Source: Bacteroidales bacterium UBA4772 | GTDB lineage: Bacteria; Bacteroidota; Bacteroidia; Bacteroidales; VadinHA17 | Direction: 5' to 3' | DNA length: 22,814 bases | Assembly: GCA_002403305.1 (NCBI GenBank) | Contig: DHHM01000020.1 | Location: 1 to 22,814 of the forward strand | Shown: positions 1 through 6,765 of the stretch, one piece after another | How the letters are laid out: every line of letters starts with the position of its first letter | Position numbering within the stretch: position 1 is the stretch's first letter | Made by a program: the position numbers and the translations under genes | Notes under the pieces: model-generated | Seen by the model: the letters and a program-made list of their open reading frames with translations, nothing else | Told to the model about the DNA's origin: nothing | Databases searched by the model: none

Positions 1-165
1 GCCTGCAACGACATTGTTGCAATGCAATTTTTTTTCAACAATATTTTTTTCAATAAGATGCCTTAGTGCCTGCGATCTGTTTGCAAAACTGTTATCTTTT
101 GAAAACAGATCAAGTTCATTAAGCAGTTCTTCTTCAAGACTTACACTGAAGCGCACGACACCCAT
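1..165 (-). CDS. nikR: NikR-like nickel-responsive regulator, N-terminal part (runs off window)
   Basis: The minus strand from the ATG at 165 is open to the window edge (55 codons). The protein begins MGVVRFSVSLEEELLNELD, followed by NRSQALRHLIEK at residues 29-40. This is the ribbon-helix-helix pattern of NikR: a short beta strand with R5-F-S-V-S-L, then two helices containing the NRSEAIR-type motif. The last visible residues, NNVVAG, match the linker where the NikR C-terminal metal-binding ACT-like domain starts; that domain and its His/Cys nickel ligands lie outside the window. NikR family members bind DNA as dimers and usually repress nickel uptake genes when nickel is abundant. Here the gene lies 35 bp downstream of the Mrp ATPase gene and reads as the last visible member of the metal/redox array. 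The family call rests only on the DNA-binding half; another CopG/RHH regulator is possible. Confidence 0.8.
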   Translation of the reverse strand, partial: MGVVRFSVSLEEELLNELDLFSKDNSFANRSQALRHLIEKNIVEKKLHCNNVVAG

Positions 166-200
166 TGTAATACGATTTTGTGTAAAGGGAATATTTATTA

Positions 201-998
201 TTAGACTTTCGAAATAATAAGCTCAGCAATATTTTCAAATGCAGTAACAACTGATTTATTTTTCTGACTGAAGACGCTCAGTCCCTTTTCGGCTGCTTCA
301 CCGACTTCAATTACAAGCGGTACCTGTCCAAGTAACACAGAATCGAACTCTTTTGCCAGTTTCAGGCCACCGCCTTTTCCGAAAATATAGTATATCTCAT
401 CGGGATGTTGTTCAGGAGTAAACCAGGCCATATTTTCAATTATACCAATAACAGGAACTTTCAAATCGGAGTTGGTAAACATTGATGTAGCTTTACGGGC
501 ATCATTCAATGCTATCTCCTGAGGAGTTGTCACTATAATTGCTCCTTTCAGATTCAGCTTTTGAATCGTTGTCAATTGAATATCGCCTGTTCCCGGAGGA
601 AAGTCCACGATCATATAATCTATATCTTCCCATACAGTATTTTCATATAGTTGCGTAACAGCGTTGGAAACCATGGGCCCTCGCCATATCAGGGACTGTT
701 TTTTATCGATAAAAAAACCTATAGACATTATTTTTACACCGAACTTTTCAACAGGAAAAATCATCTGTTTATCCCCAACAGCGGTTCCCCCCGGTCTCAC
801 ATCTTCAATTCCAAACATTCTTGGAATCGATGGCCCGTAAATATCCGCGTCAACCAGCGCTGTCTTATAACCGTTCCCCGCCAATACTATTGCAAGATTG
901 GCGGACACTGTCGATTTCCCTACACCGCCTTTGCCTGAAGCAACAACAATTATGTGTTTAACACCTTCCATAGGGATCTTTTCAAAAAGTCCGCTCAT
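201..998 (-). CDS. mrp: Mrp/NBP35-family P-loop ATPase (iron-sulfur cluster carrier type)
   Basis: This is an ATPase of the SIMIBI/MinD superfamily, Mrp/ApbC/NBP35 branch, whose members carry or transfer Fe-S clusters. The deviant Walker A motif SGKGGVGKS lies near residues 21-29, followed by DADIYGPSIPRMFG (switch I region), IVDFPPGTGD (Walker B/switch II) and NMAWFTPEQ near the C-terminal third. The paired Cys (CxxC) that many Mrp proteins place after the NM motif is absent. An HPDEIYYIFGKGGG segment stands there instead, a form I associate with Bacteroidota Mrp. The N-terminal MIP18/DUF59 domain of long Mrp proteins is also absent. The ATG at 998 is chosen because it makes a 4-base ATGA overlap with the upstream gene; an in-frame ATG at 1025 would add nine Lys/Asn-rich residues. 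In ORP clusters an Mrp homologue accompanies the two MinD-ferredoxin ATPases, as here. Confidence 0.9.
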   Translation of the reverse strand: MSGLFEKIPMEGVKHIIVVASGKGGVGKSTVSANLAIVLAGNGYKTALVDADIYGPSIPRMFGIEDVRPGGTAVGDKQMIFPVEKFGVKIMSIGFFIDKKQSLIWRGPMVSNAVTQLYENTVWEDIDYMIVDFPPGTGDIQLTTIQKLNLKGAIIVTTPQEIALNDARKATSMFTNSDLKVPVIGIIENMAWFTPEQHPDEIYYIFGKGGGLKLAKEFDSVLLGQVPLVIEVGEAAEKGLSVFSQKNKSVVTAFENIAELIISKV

Positions 999-1864
999 TT
1001 TTTTTGTTTTGTTATTTTGTCCCATATTATTGTGATGTTTTTACTTATTTCATTATCAGGAGCAAATTCAATTATGCTTTTGCCCATTACCATTGCCTCA
1101 ACCACCTGTTTATTAAAGGGCAACCGACCAGCAATGGTAATTTTGTTCTGTCTGCACCAATCTTCAATCTGATCACTCATATCAGAATTCAGATCATATT
1201 TATTAATAATAACAAACGCAGGTAAACTGAATTTTTTAACTATCTCAACTGTCCTTTGCATATCGTGCAGGCCTGAAATAGTCGGTTCAGTCACTATTAC
1301 AACCTTATCCACTCCGGTAATAGTTGAAATTACAGGGCAGCCTATTCCCGGAGGACCGTCAAGTATAATAGTTTCCAGGTTATTTTCTTTCGCAATCTCT
1401 TTCGCTTTCTCCCGTACCATATTCACCAGTTTTCCTGAATTCTCTTCACCTGGTGAAAGCCGTCCGTAAACCATTTTGCCATTGCGGAAGGAACCCGAAT
1501 ACATCATGCTTTTATCGTTCGGGACCATATTTATGGCATTCTCAGGACAGATGCGTGAACAAAGCCTGCACCCGTCGCATAGTATTTCGGATATTGATAC
1601 TTTTTCATTTATAAAAGAAATGGCGCCGAAACGGCAATAGTCAACGCATATACCGCAATTAGTGCATAATGAGTAGTCAATAAAAGCTTTTTCGCCTGCA
1701 ATGAAAACCTCTTCTTCTTCATGCGAAGGGTTAAAAAGCAGGTATAGATTAGCCGCATCCACATCGCAGTCGGCAAGAAGTACTTCCCCATTCAGGGTGG
1801 CAAACGCGGCGCTGATACTTGATTTCCCGGTTCCTCCTTTACCACTTATTATTGCTATTTCCAT
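995..1864 (-). CDS. MinD-superfamily ATPase with inserted 2[4Fe-4S] ferredoxin domain (copy 1)
   Basis: A MinD/ParA-like P-loop ATPase opens with MEIAIISGKGGTGKSS (Walker A). The usual Mrp-type alpha/beta fold is interrupted after the ADCDVDAANLYLL segment by a bacterial ferredoxin insert with two Cx2Cx2Cx3C motifs (CTNCGICVDYC and CDGCRLCSRIC), enough for two [4Fe-4S] clusters. The fold resumes with IILDGPPGIGCPV (Walker B/switch II) and VTEPTISGLHD. Related pairs occur in ORP operons of anaerobes (DVU2103/DVU2104 type in Desulfovibrio), where they associate with the ORP protein and Mrp; biochemical function is unsettled, probably ATP-dependent electron or cluster transfer. The ATG at 1864 begins right before the first beta strand. 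An ATG at 1873 and a TTG at 1885 are in frame, so the gene overlaps the end of the upstream ATPase by about 26 bp. The stop overlaps the start of mrp. Confidence 0.9.
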   Translation of the reverse strand: MEIAIISGKGGTGKSSISAAFATLNGEVLLADCDVDAANLYLLFNPSHEEEEVFIAGEKAFIDYSLCTNCGICVDYCRFGAISFINEKVSISEILCDGCRLCSRICPENAINMVPNDKSMMYSGSFRNGKMVYGRLSPGEENSGKLVNMVREKAKEIAKENNLETIILDGPPGIGCPVISTITGVDKVVIVTEPTISGLHDMQRTVEIVKKFSLPAFVIINKYDLNSDMSDQIEDWCRQNKITIAGRLPFNKQVVEAMVMGKSIIEFAPDNEISKNITIIWDKITKQKK

Positions 1865-2717
1865 ATTGTTCATTGATATTTTCAACTACTGATAATAGTT
1901 GTTGTGCAAAAAATGAATCGGTTTCAGACATTATTTCCCCCCTGGAGTATGAGGCTGCAATCTCCTTTTTAAACGGAATTTCAAGTAAAAGAGGAATCTC
2001 TTCCCGCAACAGGTATTCCCTAACCTGATTATTCCCTAATCCTGCCCTGTTTATAATGACTCCGGTTGGTTTGTTTATTTTCCTGAGTGTTTCAACGCTC
2101 TGTTTCAGATCGCTGAGTCCAAATGGTGTAGGCTCAGTTACCAGGATAACAAAATCAGCTGATGCCACTGTTTGTATAAAAGGACAGGATGTGCCGGGAG
2201 GGGCATCCAGAATTACAATATCTGACTGGTTATCAATCTGGCTTATGGCAGCCTTAATAACAGTAACAGGCGACATTACCCCGATATTCATTTTTGCTTC
2301 GAGAAGAAGAGGCTTGTTTTTTAAAGAATAGGAAGCAACTTTTCCCAGTGAAACCGGTTTTTCTGATATAGCTCCGAACTTACAGGCAACGCTGCATGCA
2401 CCACAACCATGACAAAGATCTTCAATAACTTTTATAATTTTCATTGGAGGCAAAATGAAAATAGCATTGTAATTACAATATTCATGGCATTGTCCGCAAA
2501 AGGTGCAATTATCTGTCTTAATGACCGGTACCAACTGTGTAACATCAGATTCCTTTATAAGCTTTGTTTTAAAGAATGCTATTGAATTTGGGGCTTCAGC
2601 ATCGCAGTCAACGAGCTTTGTCCTGTAGTTATTCTTATAGAGAGCATGGAATAAATTTGTTGCAACAAAAGTCTTTCCCGTACCCCCTTTACCGCTGGCT
2701 ATGGCAATCTTCATCAT
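1839..2717 (-). CDS. MinD-superfamily ATPase with inserted 2[4Fe-4S] ferredoxin domain (copy 2)
   Basis: This is the second member of the tandem pair. From the ATG at 2717 it has Walker A (SGKGGTGKT) near residues 8-16, VDCDAEAPNSIAFF, two ferredoxin motifs CTFCGQCHEYC and CHGCGACSVAC (Cys at about 71/74/77/81 and 102/105/108/112), and VILDAPPGTSCPF as Walker B/switch II. It differs throughout from copy 1, so the pair is an old duplication and probably works as a heterodimer, as MinD-type ATPases dimerise around two nucleotides. An upstream in-frame TTG at 2726 overlaps the stop of the CGGC gene; the ATG at 2717 sits 5 bases past that stop and fits the family's start. Length (292 aa) is normal. 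The gene belongs to the ORP-type core of this array; the exact role is unknown. Confidence 0.9.
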   Translation of the reverse strand: MMKIAIASGKGGTGKTFVATNLFHALYKNNYRTKLVDCDAEAPNSIAFFKTKLIKESDVTQLVPVIKTDNCTFCGQCHEYCNYNAIFILPPMKIIKVIEDLCHGCGACSVACKFGAISEKPVSLGKVASYSLKNKPLLLEAKMNIGVMSPVTVIKAAISQIDNQSDIVILDAPPGTSCPFIQTVASADFVILVTEPTPFGLSDLKQSVETLRKINKPTGVIINRAGLGNNQVREYLLREEIPLLLEIPFKKEIAASYSRGEIMSETDSFFAQQLLSVVENINEQYGNSNNKW

Positions 2718-2722
2718 ACCGG

Positions 2723-3166
2723 TCAATCATAATTTAACCTTGTTTTTTCATCACCAAGGATATTTTCAACTGAATCCATCAAAAACTCATCTTTCCATGT
2801 ATTAAGTTTCATATGTGTCAGATAATATTTCTGAGGTACAGGATGGGTTCCCGGAATTACCTTAATCCCGTACTTCTCTTCTATAAAGTTTTTAAAATGC
2901 TCCATATAAGGACACGGTGGATAACCAACAAGGAATCCGGTTGCAAAATGGATATGAGTTATCCCGTTTTTCTTCATTTCTTCAGGAGCATATTCTATAT
3001 TCCCTCCGGGACAGCCGCCACAGGTAGTAAAGCCTGCAACCTCAACATCCATATCTTTATAGATTGAGAATACCCCTTCACGATTGGCCACTGCCCTGAA
3101 GCATTTTCCTCCGGCACAGGTTTTATACCTGTCGCAAATGATTATCCCTATTTTTATCTTCTCCAT
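2723..3166 (-). CDS. CGGC-domain cysteine-rich protein
   Basis: A 147-residue protein with the signature TTCGGCPGG (Cys49 and Cys52) that names the CGGC domain family, plus further cysteines near the N-terminus (IIICDRYKTCAGGKC: Cys11, Cys17, Cys22) and in VGYPPCPYMEHF (about Cys85). The arrangement suggests a small metal- or Fe-S-binding protein; the biochemical function of the family is not established. It is cytoplasmic by appearance, with no signal peptide or membrane segment. Its ATG overlaps the stop of the thioesterase gene by one base (TAATG), and its own stop is 5 bases before the ATG of the MinD-type ATPase, so it is almost certainly translated as part of this operon. CGGC proteins are mostly found in anaerobes, in keeping with the neighbours. 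Confidence 0.85.
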   Translation of the reverse strand: MEKIKIGIIICDRYKTCAGGKCFRAVANREGVFSIYKDMDVEVAGFTTCGGCPGGNIEYAPEEMKKNGITHIHFATGFLVGYPPCPYMEHFKNFIEEKYGIKVIPGTHPVPQKYYLTHMKLNTWKDEFLMDSVENILGDEKTRLNYD

Positions 3167-3576
3167 TATTTGTCAATTAATTCTTTCAGGGTATCTGATA
3201 TTTTTTTTGGCGGGAAACATGCCTTCCCAGTGATCTTTTTAACGCAGGCGACAGTGATCTGTGCTTCATTAATGATCTCCCCGGTCTCATTTATCGTCTG
3301 ATATTCAAAAACTATTCTTGCACCCTTAAATGATTTTATCCGGGTGTTGATAATTATCTTCTGATCATAAAAGGCTGGTTTAATAAACTTCAACGAAGTG
3401 TTTATTACAGGTAAGATGATGCCCTCATACTCTATTTCGGGGTAAGCTATCCCGATACTTCTGAAAAGTTCCCAGCGGGCTGTCTCATAGCACTTAAGGT
3501 AGTTGGAATGATGCATGAATCCCATCTGGTCAGTATCGGAATACGTGACTCTGTATGTTGTTTGAAATGACTTCAT
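3166..3576 (-). CDS. Acyl-CoA thioesterase, YbgC/4HBT hotdog family
   Basis: A single hotdog-fold domain of 136 residues, the normal length for YbgC/FadM-type thioesterases. The active-site segment YSDTDQMGFMHHSNYLKCYETAR (about residues 12-34) contains the catalytic Asp (Asp16, second D of DTD), the following His/Asn/Tyr and the Glu-x-x-Arg of helix 1. The C-terminal strand NEAQITVACV is also typical. Family members hydrolyse acyl-CoA thioesters; the substrate cannot be read from sequence. The gene is coupled by one-base TAATG overlaps to both neighbours: its start overlaps the stop of the CoA-disulfide-reductase-like gene, and its stop overlaps the start of the CGGC gene. Tight coupling next to a predicted CoA/thiol oxidoreductase suggests a CoA-related task, but this is inference. 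Confidence 0.88.
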   Translation of the reverse strand: MKSFQTTYRVTYSDTDQMGFMHHSNYLKCYETARWELFRSIGIAYPEIEYEGIILPVINTSLKFIKPAFYDQKIIINTRIKSFKGARIVFEYQTINETGEIINEAQITVACVKKITGKACFPPKKISDTLKELIDK

Positions 3577-4931
3577 TATCTGTTTCTCAGTTTCCCATGT
3601 ATTATTTCTGCTGCTTTAATTAGAGGATAACCAGCGGGAGAAGCAGTTAAGCATGGATGCGTCCCGATTTGGGATGTCAACAATGAATTGACCGACATCC
3701 GGTTCTGAATTGCAAGACCTATTACATTTGTGAGTTCTCCTGTGCTTAATCCACCGATGACTTCACCACCTATTATAACACCCGACTGGCGGGCAGCTAT
3801 AAGTTTGACAAGCTGTTTATGTGAACCAGGCAGATTTCCGGGATGACGGTCAACCCCTTCAAATGTACCGGTAATGGAATCAATTCCCTCTGCTTTGGCC
3901 CTTGCTTCCGTGACACCAGCTGTACCAAAACCGGTGTCACCTATTGCTGTAGAATAAATAGCAATTGTACCGCTAAAAGTTTTTACAACACTAAGATTAA
4001 AAAGATTCATTCCTGCTATCCTTGCTTCTGCACATGCTGTTGATGCCAGCATTGTTGCCACCCTGGCGCGGGTAACAAAATCCCGTTTCTGTGCACAATC
4101 CCCGACTGCAAAAATATCCTTCACATGGGTCCGCATATATTCATCAACAGCAATAAATCCGCCTTCATCTACATATATTCCTGATTTACGTGCCAGCTCG
4201 GTGTTCGGTTTATAACCTACTGAAAGAATGACAGCATCAGCATTGACAGTTTCATTGTTTTCAAGGCTGACACTTTCAACATTCTTTTCACCGGTAATTT
4301 TCCTTATTCCGTTCCCGGTTATAATCTTTAAACCCCTTTGGAAAAGTATTTCCGAAATCTTTTGGGATATTTCAACATCGAAAGCAAGGCTGAGAATATC
4401 AGGAAGCTTTTCAACAATAGTCACTTCATGGCCCCGTTTCATGAGTTCATCTGAAAATTCAACACCTATAAATCCGGCTCCTATAACCACAACCTTTTTA
4501 AGGTCTTTAAGTTTTGCCACCATTTCATCGAGGTAAACCTTGTCCTTGGGGATAACAAAAACATTATTCTTTTCTCCTCCTTTAAGCCATTTGGGTTTAA
4601 CAGGGATTGATCCGGTTGCGATTACAAGTTTATCATATTGAATCTTTTCTCCGCCTGCAAGATCAGCAGTTTTGTTTACTGTGTCAATGCCTGTTACTTC
4701 ATCTACCAGTGAGGTAATACCTGCTTTTTCAAGTGAAGTATCCACCGGCAACAAATTCATGTTACTATTATCAAGTGTTCCGAATATGTATGGTATTCCA
4801 CAGGGAACCATCATTTCTTTTTGTTTTTTTACGAGTGTAAAACTTTTCTTTGGCCATGATGACTTTCCTGTAAGGGCGGCAACCATTCCTGCAGCGCTTC
4901 CTCCGATAATTAAAACATCTGTTGTTTTCAT
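3576..4931 (-). CDS. FAD-dependent pyridine nucleotide-disulfide oxidoreductase (CoA-disulfide reductase / NADH oxidase type)
   Basis: A 451-residue flavoprotein of the single-Cys class. The N-terminal FAD-binding strand is LIIGGSAAGM (about residues 7-16). The redox-active Cys44 lies in VPCGIPY, the motif typical of CoA-disulfide reductases, NADH oxidases and persulfide reductases. NAD(P)H binding is seen in VVVIGAGFIGVEF (148-159), and the second FAD motif is FAVGDCA (274-280). The C-terminal dimerisation domain is present and normal in length, with no rhodanese fusion. Such enzymes reduce CoA disulfide or CoA persulfide, or reduce oxygen, with NAD(P)H; the substrate here is uncertain. It lies 44 bp downstream of hdrB and overlaps the thioesterase gene by one base. 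Since no HdrA flavoprotein is present, this protein could be the flavin partner of HdrB/HdrC, but that is speculative. Confidence 0.88.
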   Translation of the reverse strand: MKTTDVLIIGGSAAGMVAALTGKSSWPKKSFTLVKKQKEMMVPCGIPYIFGTLDNSNMNLLPVDTSLEKAGITSLVDEVTGIDTVNKTADLAGGEKIQYDKLVIATGSIPVKPKWLKGGEKNNVFVIPKDKVYLDEMVAKLKDLKKVVVIGAGFIGVEFSDELMKRGHEVTIVEKLPDILSLAFDVEISQKISEILFQRGLKIITGNGIRKITGEKNVESVSLENNETVNADAVILSVGYKPNTELARKSGIYVDEGGFIAVDEYMRTHVKDIFAVGDCAQKRDFVTRARVATMLASTACAEARIAGMNLFNLSVVKTFSGTIAIYSTAIGDTGFGTAGVTEARAKAEGIDSITGTFEGVDRHPGNLPGSHKQLVKLIAARQSGVIIGGEVIGGLSTGELTNVIGLAIQNRMSVNSLLTSQIGTHPCLTASPAGYPLIKAAEIIHGKLRNR

Positions 4932-4975
4932 TTTTAATGATTTTAAAGAATCTTATATTATTGATATATAGATAT

Positions 4976-5425
4976 TTATATGCATTTTAAAACCAATGGC
5001 TGTTCTGGTTTACCTAAATCTTCTCCGTTTAAACCTTTATATTTCATAACCGGATCATATTTGATTCCCAGCTTATCCAGCAACGGTTCAACGCTTACCT
5101 GGTGAGTTTGCAGGCCAATGTCCCACGGATTGTAACCAAGAAGAAGACCAGTCAGTTCTTCATAAGTGAGAACTGGTATCCCATAACCATTTTCACCGTA
5201 AGTTTTACCTTCCATCTCGGCAATCACATATTGCCACCGGTCGAGGAAAAAAGTACAGCCGGGACAATTGGCTATTATAAGATCAGGTTTAAAAGGCTGC
5301 ATGGAATCGAATTTCTTTTTGGAATTTGATACTGAATATCCCCTGTTCGATTTGAGCAGGTATTGTCTGAACCCGAATCCGCAGCAATGACGGCGTTCCG
5401 GGTAATCAACCTGCTGCCCTCCCCA
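4976..5425 (-). pseudogene. HdrB-like protein, C-terminal part after an in-frame stop
   Basis: This is the continuation, in the same reading frame, of the HdrB-like gene that starts at 6043; only the TAA at 5426-5428 separates them. Reading on from 5425 gives WGGQQVDYPERRHCCGFGFR, then further sequence to NCPGC, the end of a CCG domain. Counting the TAA as one position, the cysteines follow C180-x39-CC(220,221)-x38-CxxC(260,263), close to the classic HdrB spacing that binds a noncubane [4Fe-4S] cluster. The only ATG in this part is at 5302, after the CC pair, so a restart there would lack essential ligands. Coding quality stays high right up to and beyond the stop, so the lesion is a single codon, probably a Tyr codon changed to TAA (mutation or sequencing error). 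Predicted role with the upstream part: thiol-disulfide chemistry with HdrC. Confidence 0.8.
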
Positions 5426-5428
5426 TTA
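5426..5428 (-). other. In-frame TAA interrupting the HdrB-like gene
   Basis: On the minus strand the codons run GGA-TTA-ATT-GAT-TAA-TGG-GGA, and the frame before and after the TAA is the same. Both sides read as conserved HdrB sequence, and the residue replaced would fall in a ...LID-x-WGG... segment; TAT or TAC (Tyr) differ from TAA by one base. UAA has no known programmed amino acid meaning in bacteria, so a point mutation or base-call error is the simplest reading. Confidence 0.9.
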
Positions 5429-6043
5429 ATCAATTAATCCTGCAAGCACATAAGGATATTCAGCGCCACCGATCCCTTTTTGCGGGAAAATCTTGGCATA
5501 ATGACACCCGATATGATCAACTATTTTAAGAGGCTCCCCGGTGCTTTTGTTTATCAGCCTGAATTTTAATCCGGTTGCAAGTTCTTTCCGGTATTTATAA
5601 ATGACATCGCTGGCATGAACAAGATTTTTGGGTATTGAAAAAGTCATACCCGTGGCGCGTTTTAACGCTTCGCGGACTTCTTGTTCTTTTTCGGGAAAAT
5701 GCTTCCATGTTTCCAGAGTTTCAACGTACAACCCGAAAGATGTAACACAGGAGACTACAAAATTCTCATACCCGGCTTCAGTCATCAGTGCAAATTGCCG
5801 TGCGATGACAGTCATTGTTGTCTCGAAAGGAATAAGCCCCGAATGATAAGCAATCCCCGTGCAGGTGGTTTGCCTGGCATCGTCATAGATATCTTTTTCA
5901 AGGACATTACGAAGAATCCCGAGATATAGATTTTCTGCAGCCGGGAAGAAGTTCTGCCTGATACAGCTGCGTGCAAAATAATAATGGTCATCTGCTATCT
6001 CTTTCTGGTAAGAGGCCCATATTTCATTTTTTCTGATGTTCAT
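5426..6043 (-). CDS. HdrB-like heterodisulfide reductase subunit B, N-terminal part ending at in-frame TAA
   Basis: These are the first 205 codons of a HdrB-type (CCG-domain) protein. Cysteines occur at 27, 61, 99 and 180. The first CCG-like module is degenerate: single Cys in TTCTG where CC is expected and single Cys in VVSCVTS where CxxC is expected. The second begins with Cys180 in VDHIGCHYAKI and is completed only beyond the TAA at 5426-5428 (see the 4976-5425 entry). Intact, the protein would be about 355 residues. HdrB homologues outside methanogens act in soluble disulfide/thiol redox complexes and hold a catalytic noncubane cluster. The start ATG at 6043 lies 28 bp downstream of the HdrC stop. 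The truncated product alone could not form the C-terminal cluster site. The call as HdrB-like rests on the combined reading. Confidence 0.82.
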   Translation of the reverse strand: MNIRKNEIWASYQKEIADDHYYFARSCIRQNFFPAAENLYLGILRNVLEKDIYDDARQTTCTGIAYHSGLIPFETTMTVIARQFALMTEAGYENFVVSCVTSFGLYVETLETWKHFPEKEQEVREALKRATGMTFSIPKNLVHASDVIYKYRKELATGLKFRLINKSTGEPLKIVDHIGCHYAKIFPQKGIGGAEYPYVLAGLID

Positions 6044-6071
6044 TCCGATTTATATCTGATAATTCAAACAA

Positions 6072-6755
6072 TTATTCTTCATACAGGAATTTGAAATAAT
6101 CATCTTTCCCTTCTTTAAAATCAATCTTCAGTTCTTTTGCTTTTTCAGAAGAATATTTTTCGATCTTTTCAAACCTTGTGGTACCGCCGGTTTCATCAAA
6201 AATCTTTTTAAGATCATTAAGCGATTCCTCCGACGTCTTACGGAGTGTTCCGGACTGATCCTTTTTATAACTTGTTCCGAGACGTTCCAGCATTGAATCC
6301 CTGTTTTCCCTGAGCCAATTCCATACCGGGCCCTGTTCGGGGTACATATCATTATCTACTTCATCAATATATACGCAGTACCCGTATTTCAGGATGTGAT
6401 CTCCAACGGTACGCTTAACAGCCAGTTGTTTCCTGCCTTGTTCACTTTCCATGAACAGACCAGTTTCAATAGATAAAGCCCTTAATGCCTGGACAATATA
6501 CCCCGGGACATTCCCCCTCGGACATCTTGTTTTACATGAAAGGCATTCACCGCACCTCCATATAGTATCGCTTTTAAGAAGTTTTTCAATTTCTGTTTCA
6601 TCTCTTAACTGAACAGTATTTACTACCATGCGCGGATCATAATCGCTTACTTCCGCTGCAGGGCAAATGGCAGTACAGACACCGCAGTTCACGCAGGCTT
6701 TCATTCCTTCCCTGAAACGGACATCCTTTTCCAGTTGTTCATATAAGGCTGGCAT
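6072..6755 (-). CDS. HdrC-like heterodisulfide reductase subunit C (2[4Fe-4S] electron-transfer protein)
   Basis: A 227-residue protein with two ferredoxin motifs in the N-terminal third: CVNCGVCTAICP (Cys21, 24, 27, 31) and CGECLSCKTRCP (Cys68, 71, 74, 78), the layout of HdrC. The C-terminal half is charged and helical (EKIEKYSSEKAKELKIDFKEG) and longer than the methanogen subunit. HdrC passes electrons to the catalytic HdrB subunit, whose broken gene follows 28 bp downstream. No HdrA (the flavin-bifurcating subunit) is in the window, so either HdrA is encoded elsewhere or another flavoprotein serves, perhaps the CoA-disulfide-reductase-like protein at 3576-4931. The ATG at 6755 lies 10 bp downstream of the deformylase stop. 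There is no signal peptide or membrane segment, so this is a cytoplasmic complex. Confidence 0.87.
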   Translation of the reverse strand: MPALYEQLEKDVRFREGMKACVNCGVCTAICPAAEVSDYDPRMVVNTVQLRDETEIEKLLKSDTIWRCGECLSCKTRCPRGNVPGYIVQALRALSIETGLFMESEQGRKQLAVKRTVGDHILKYGYCVYIDEVDNDMYPEQGPVWNWLRENRDSMLERLGTSYKKDQSGTLRKTSEESLNDLKKIFDETGGTTRFEKIEKYSSEKAKELKIDFKEGKDDYFKFLYEE

Positions 6756-6765
6756 AATCGGGGAC

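Noticed and set aside
14..217. Plus-strand 67-codon ORF at the left edge
   Set aside because: It is the antisense of the NikR-like coding sequence on the minus strand, which has a clear family match; the plus-strand product is Ser/Phe-rich without recognisable features.
5426..5428. TAA in hdrB as programmed recoding
   Set aside because: UAA has no known recoded amino acid in bacteria comparable to UGA or UAG, and no stimulatory structure stands out; mutation or sequencing error is simpler.
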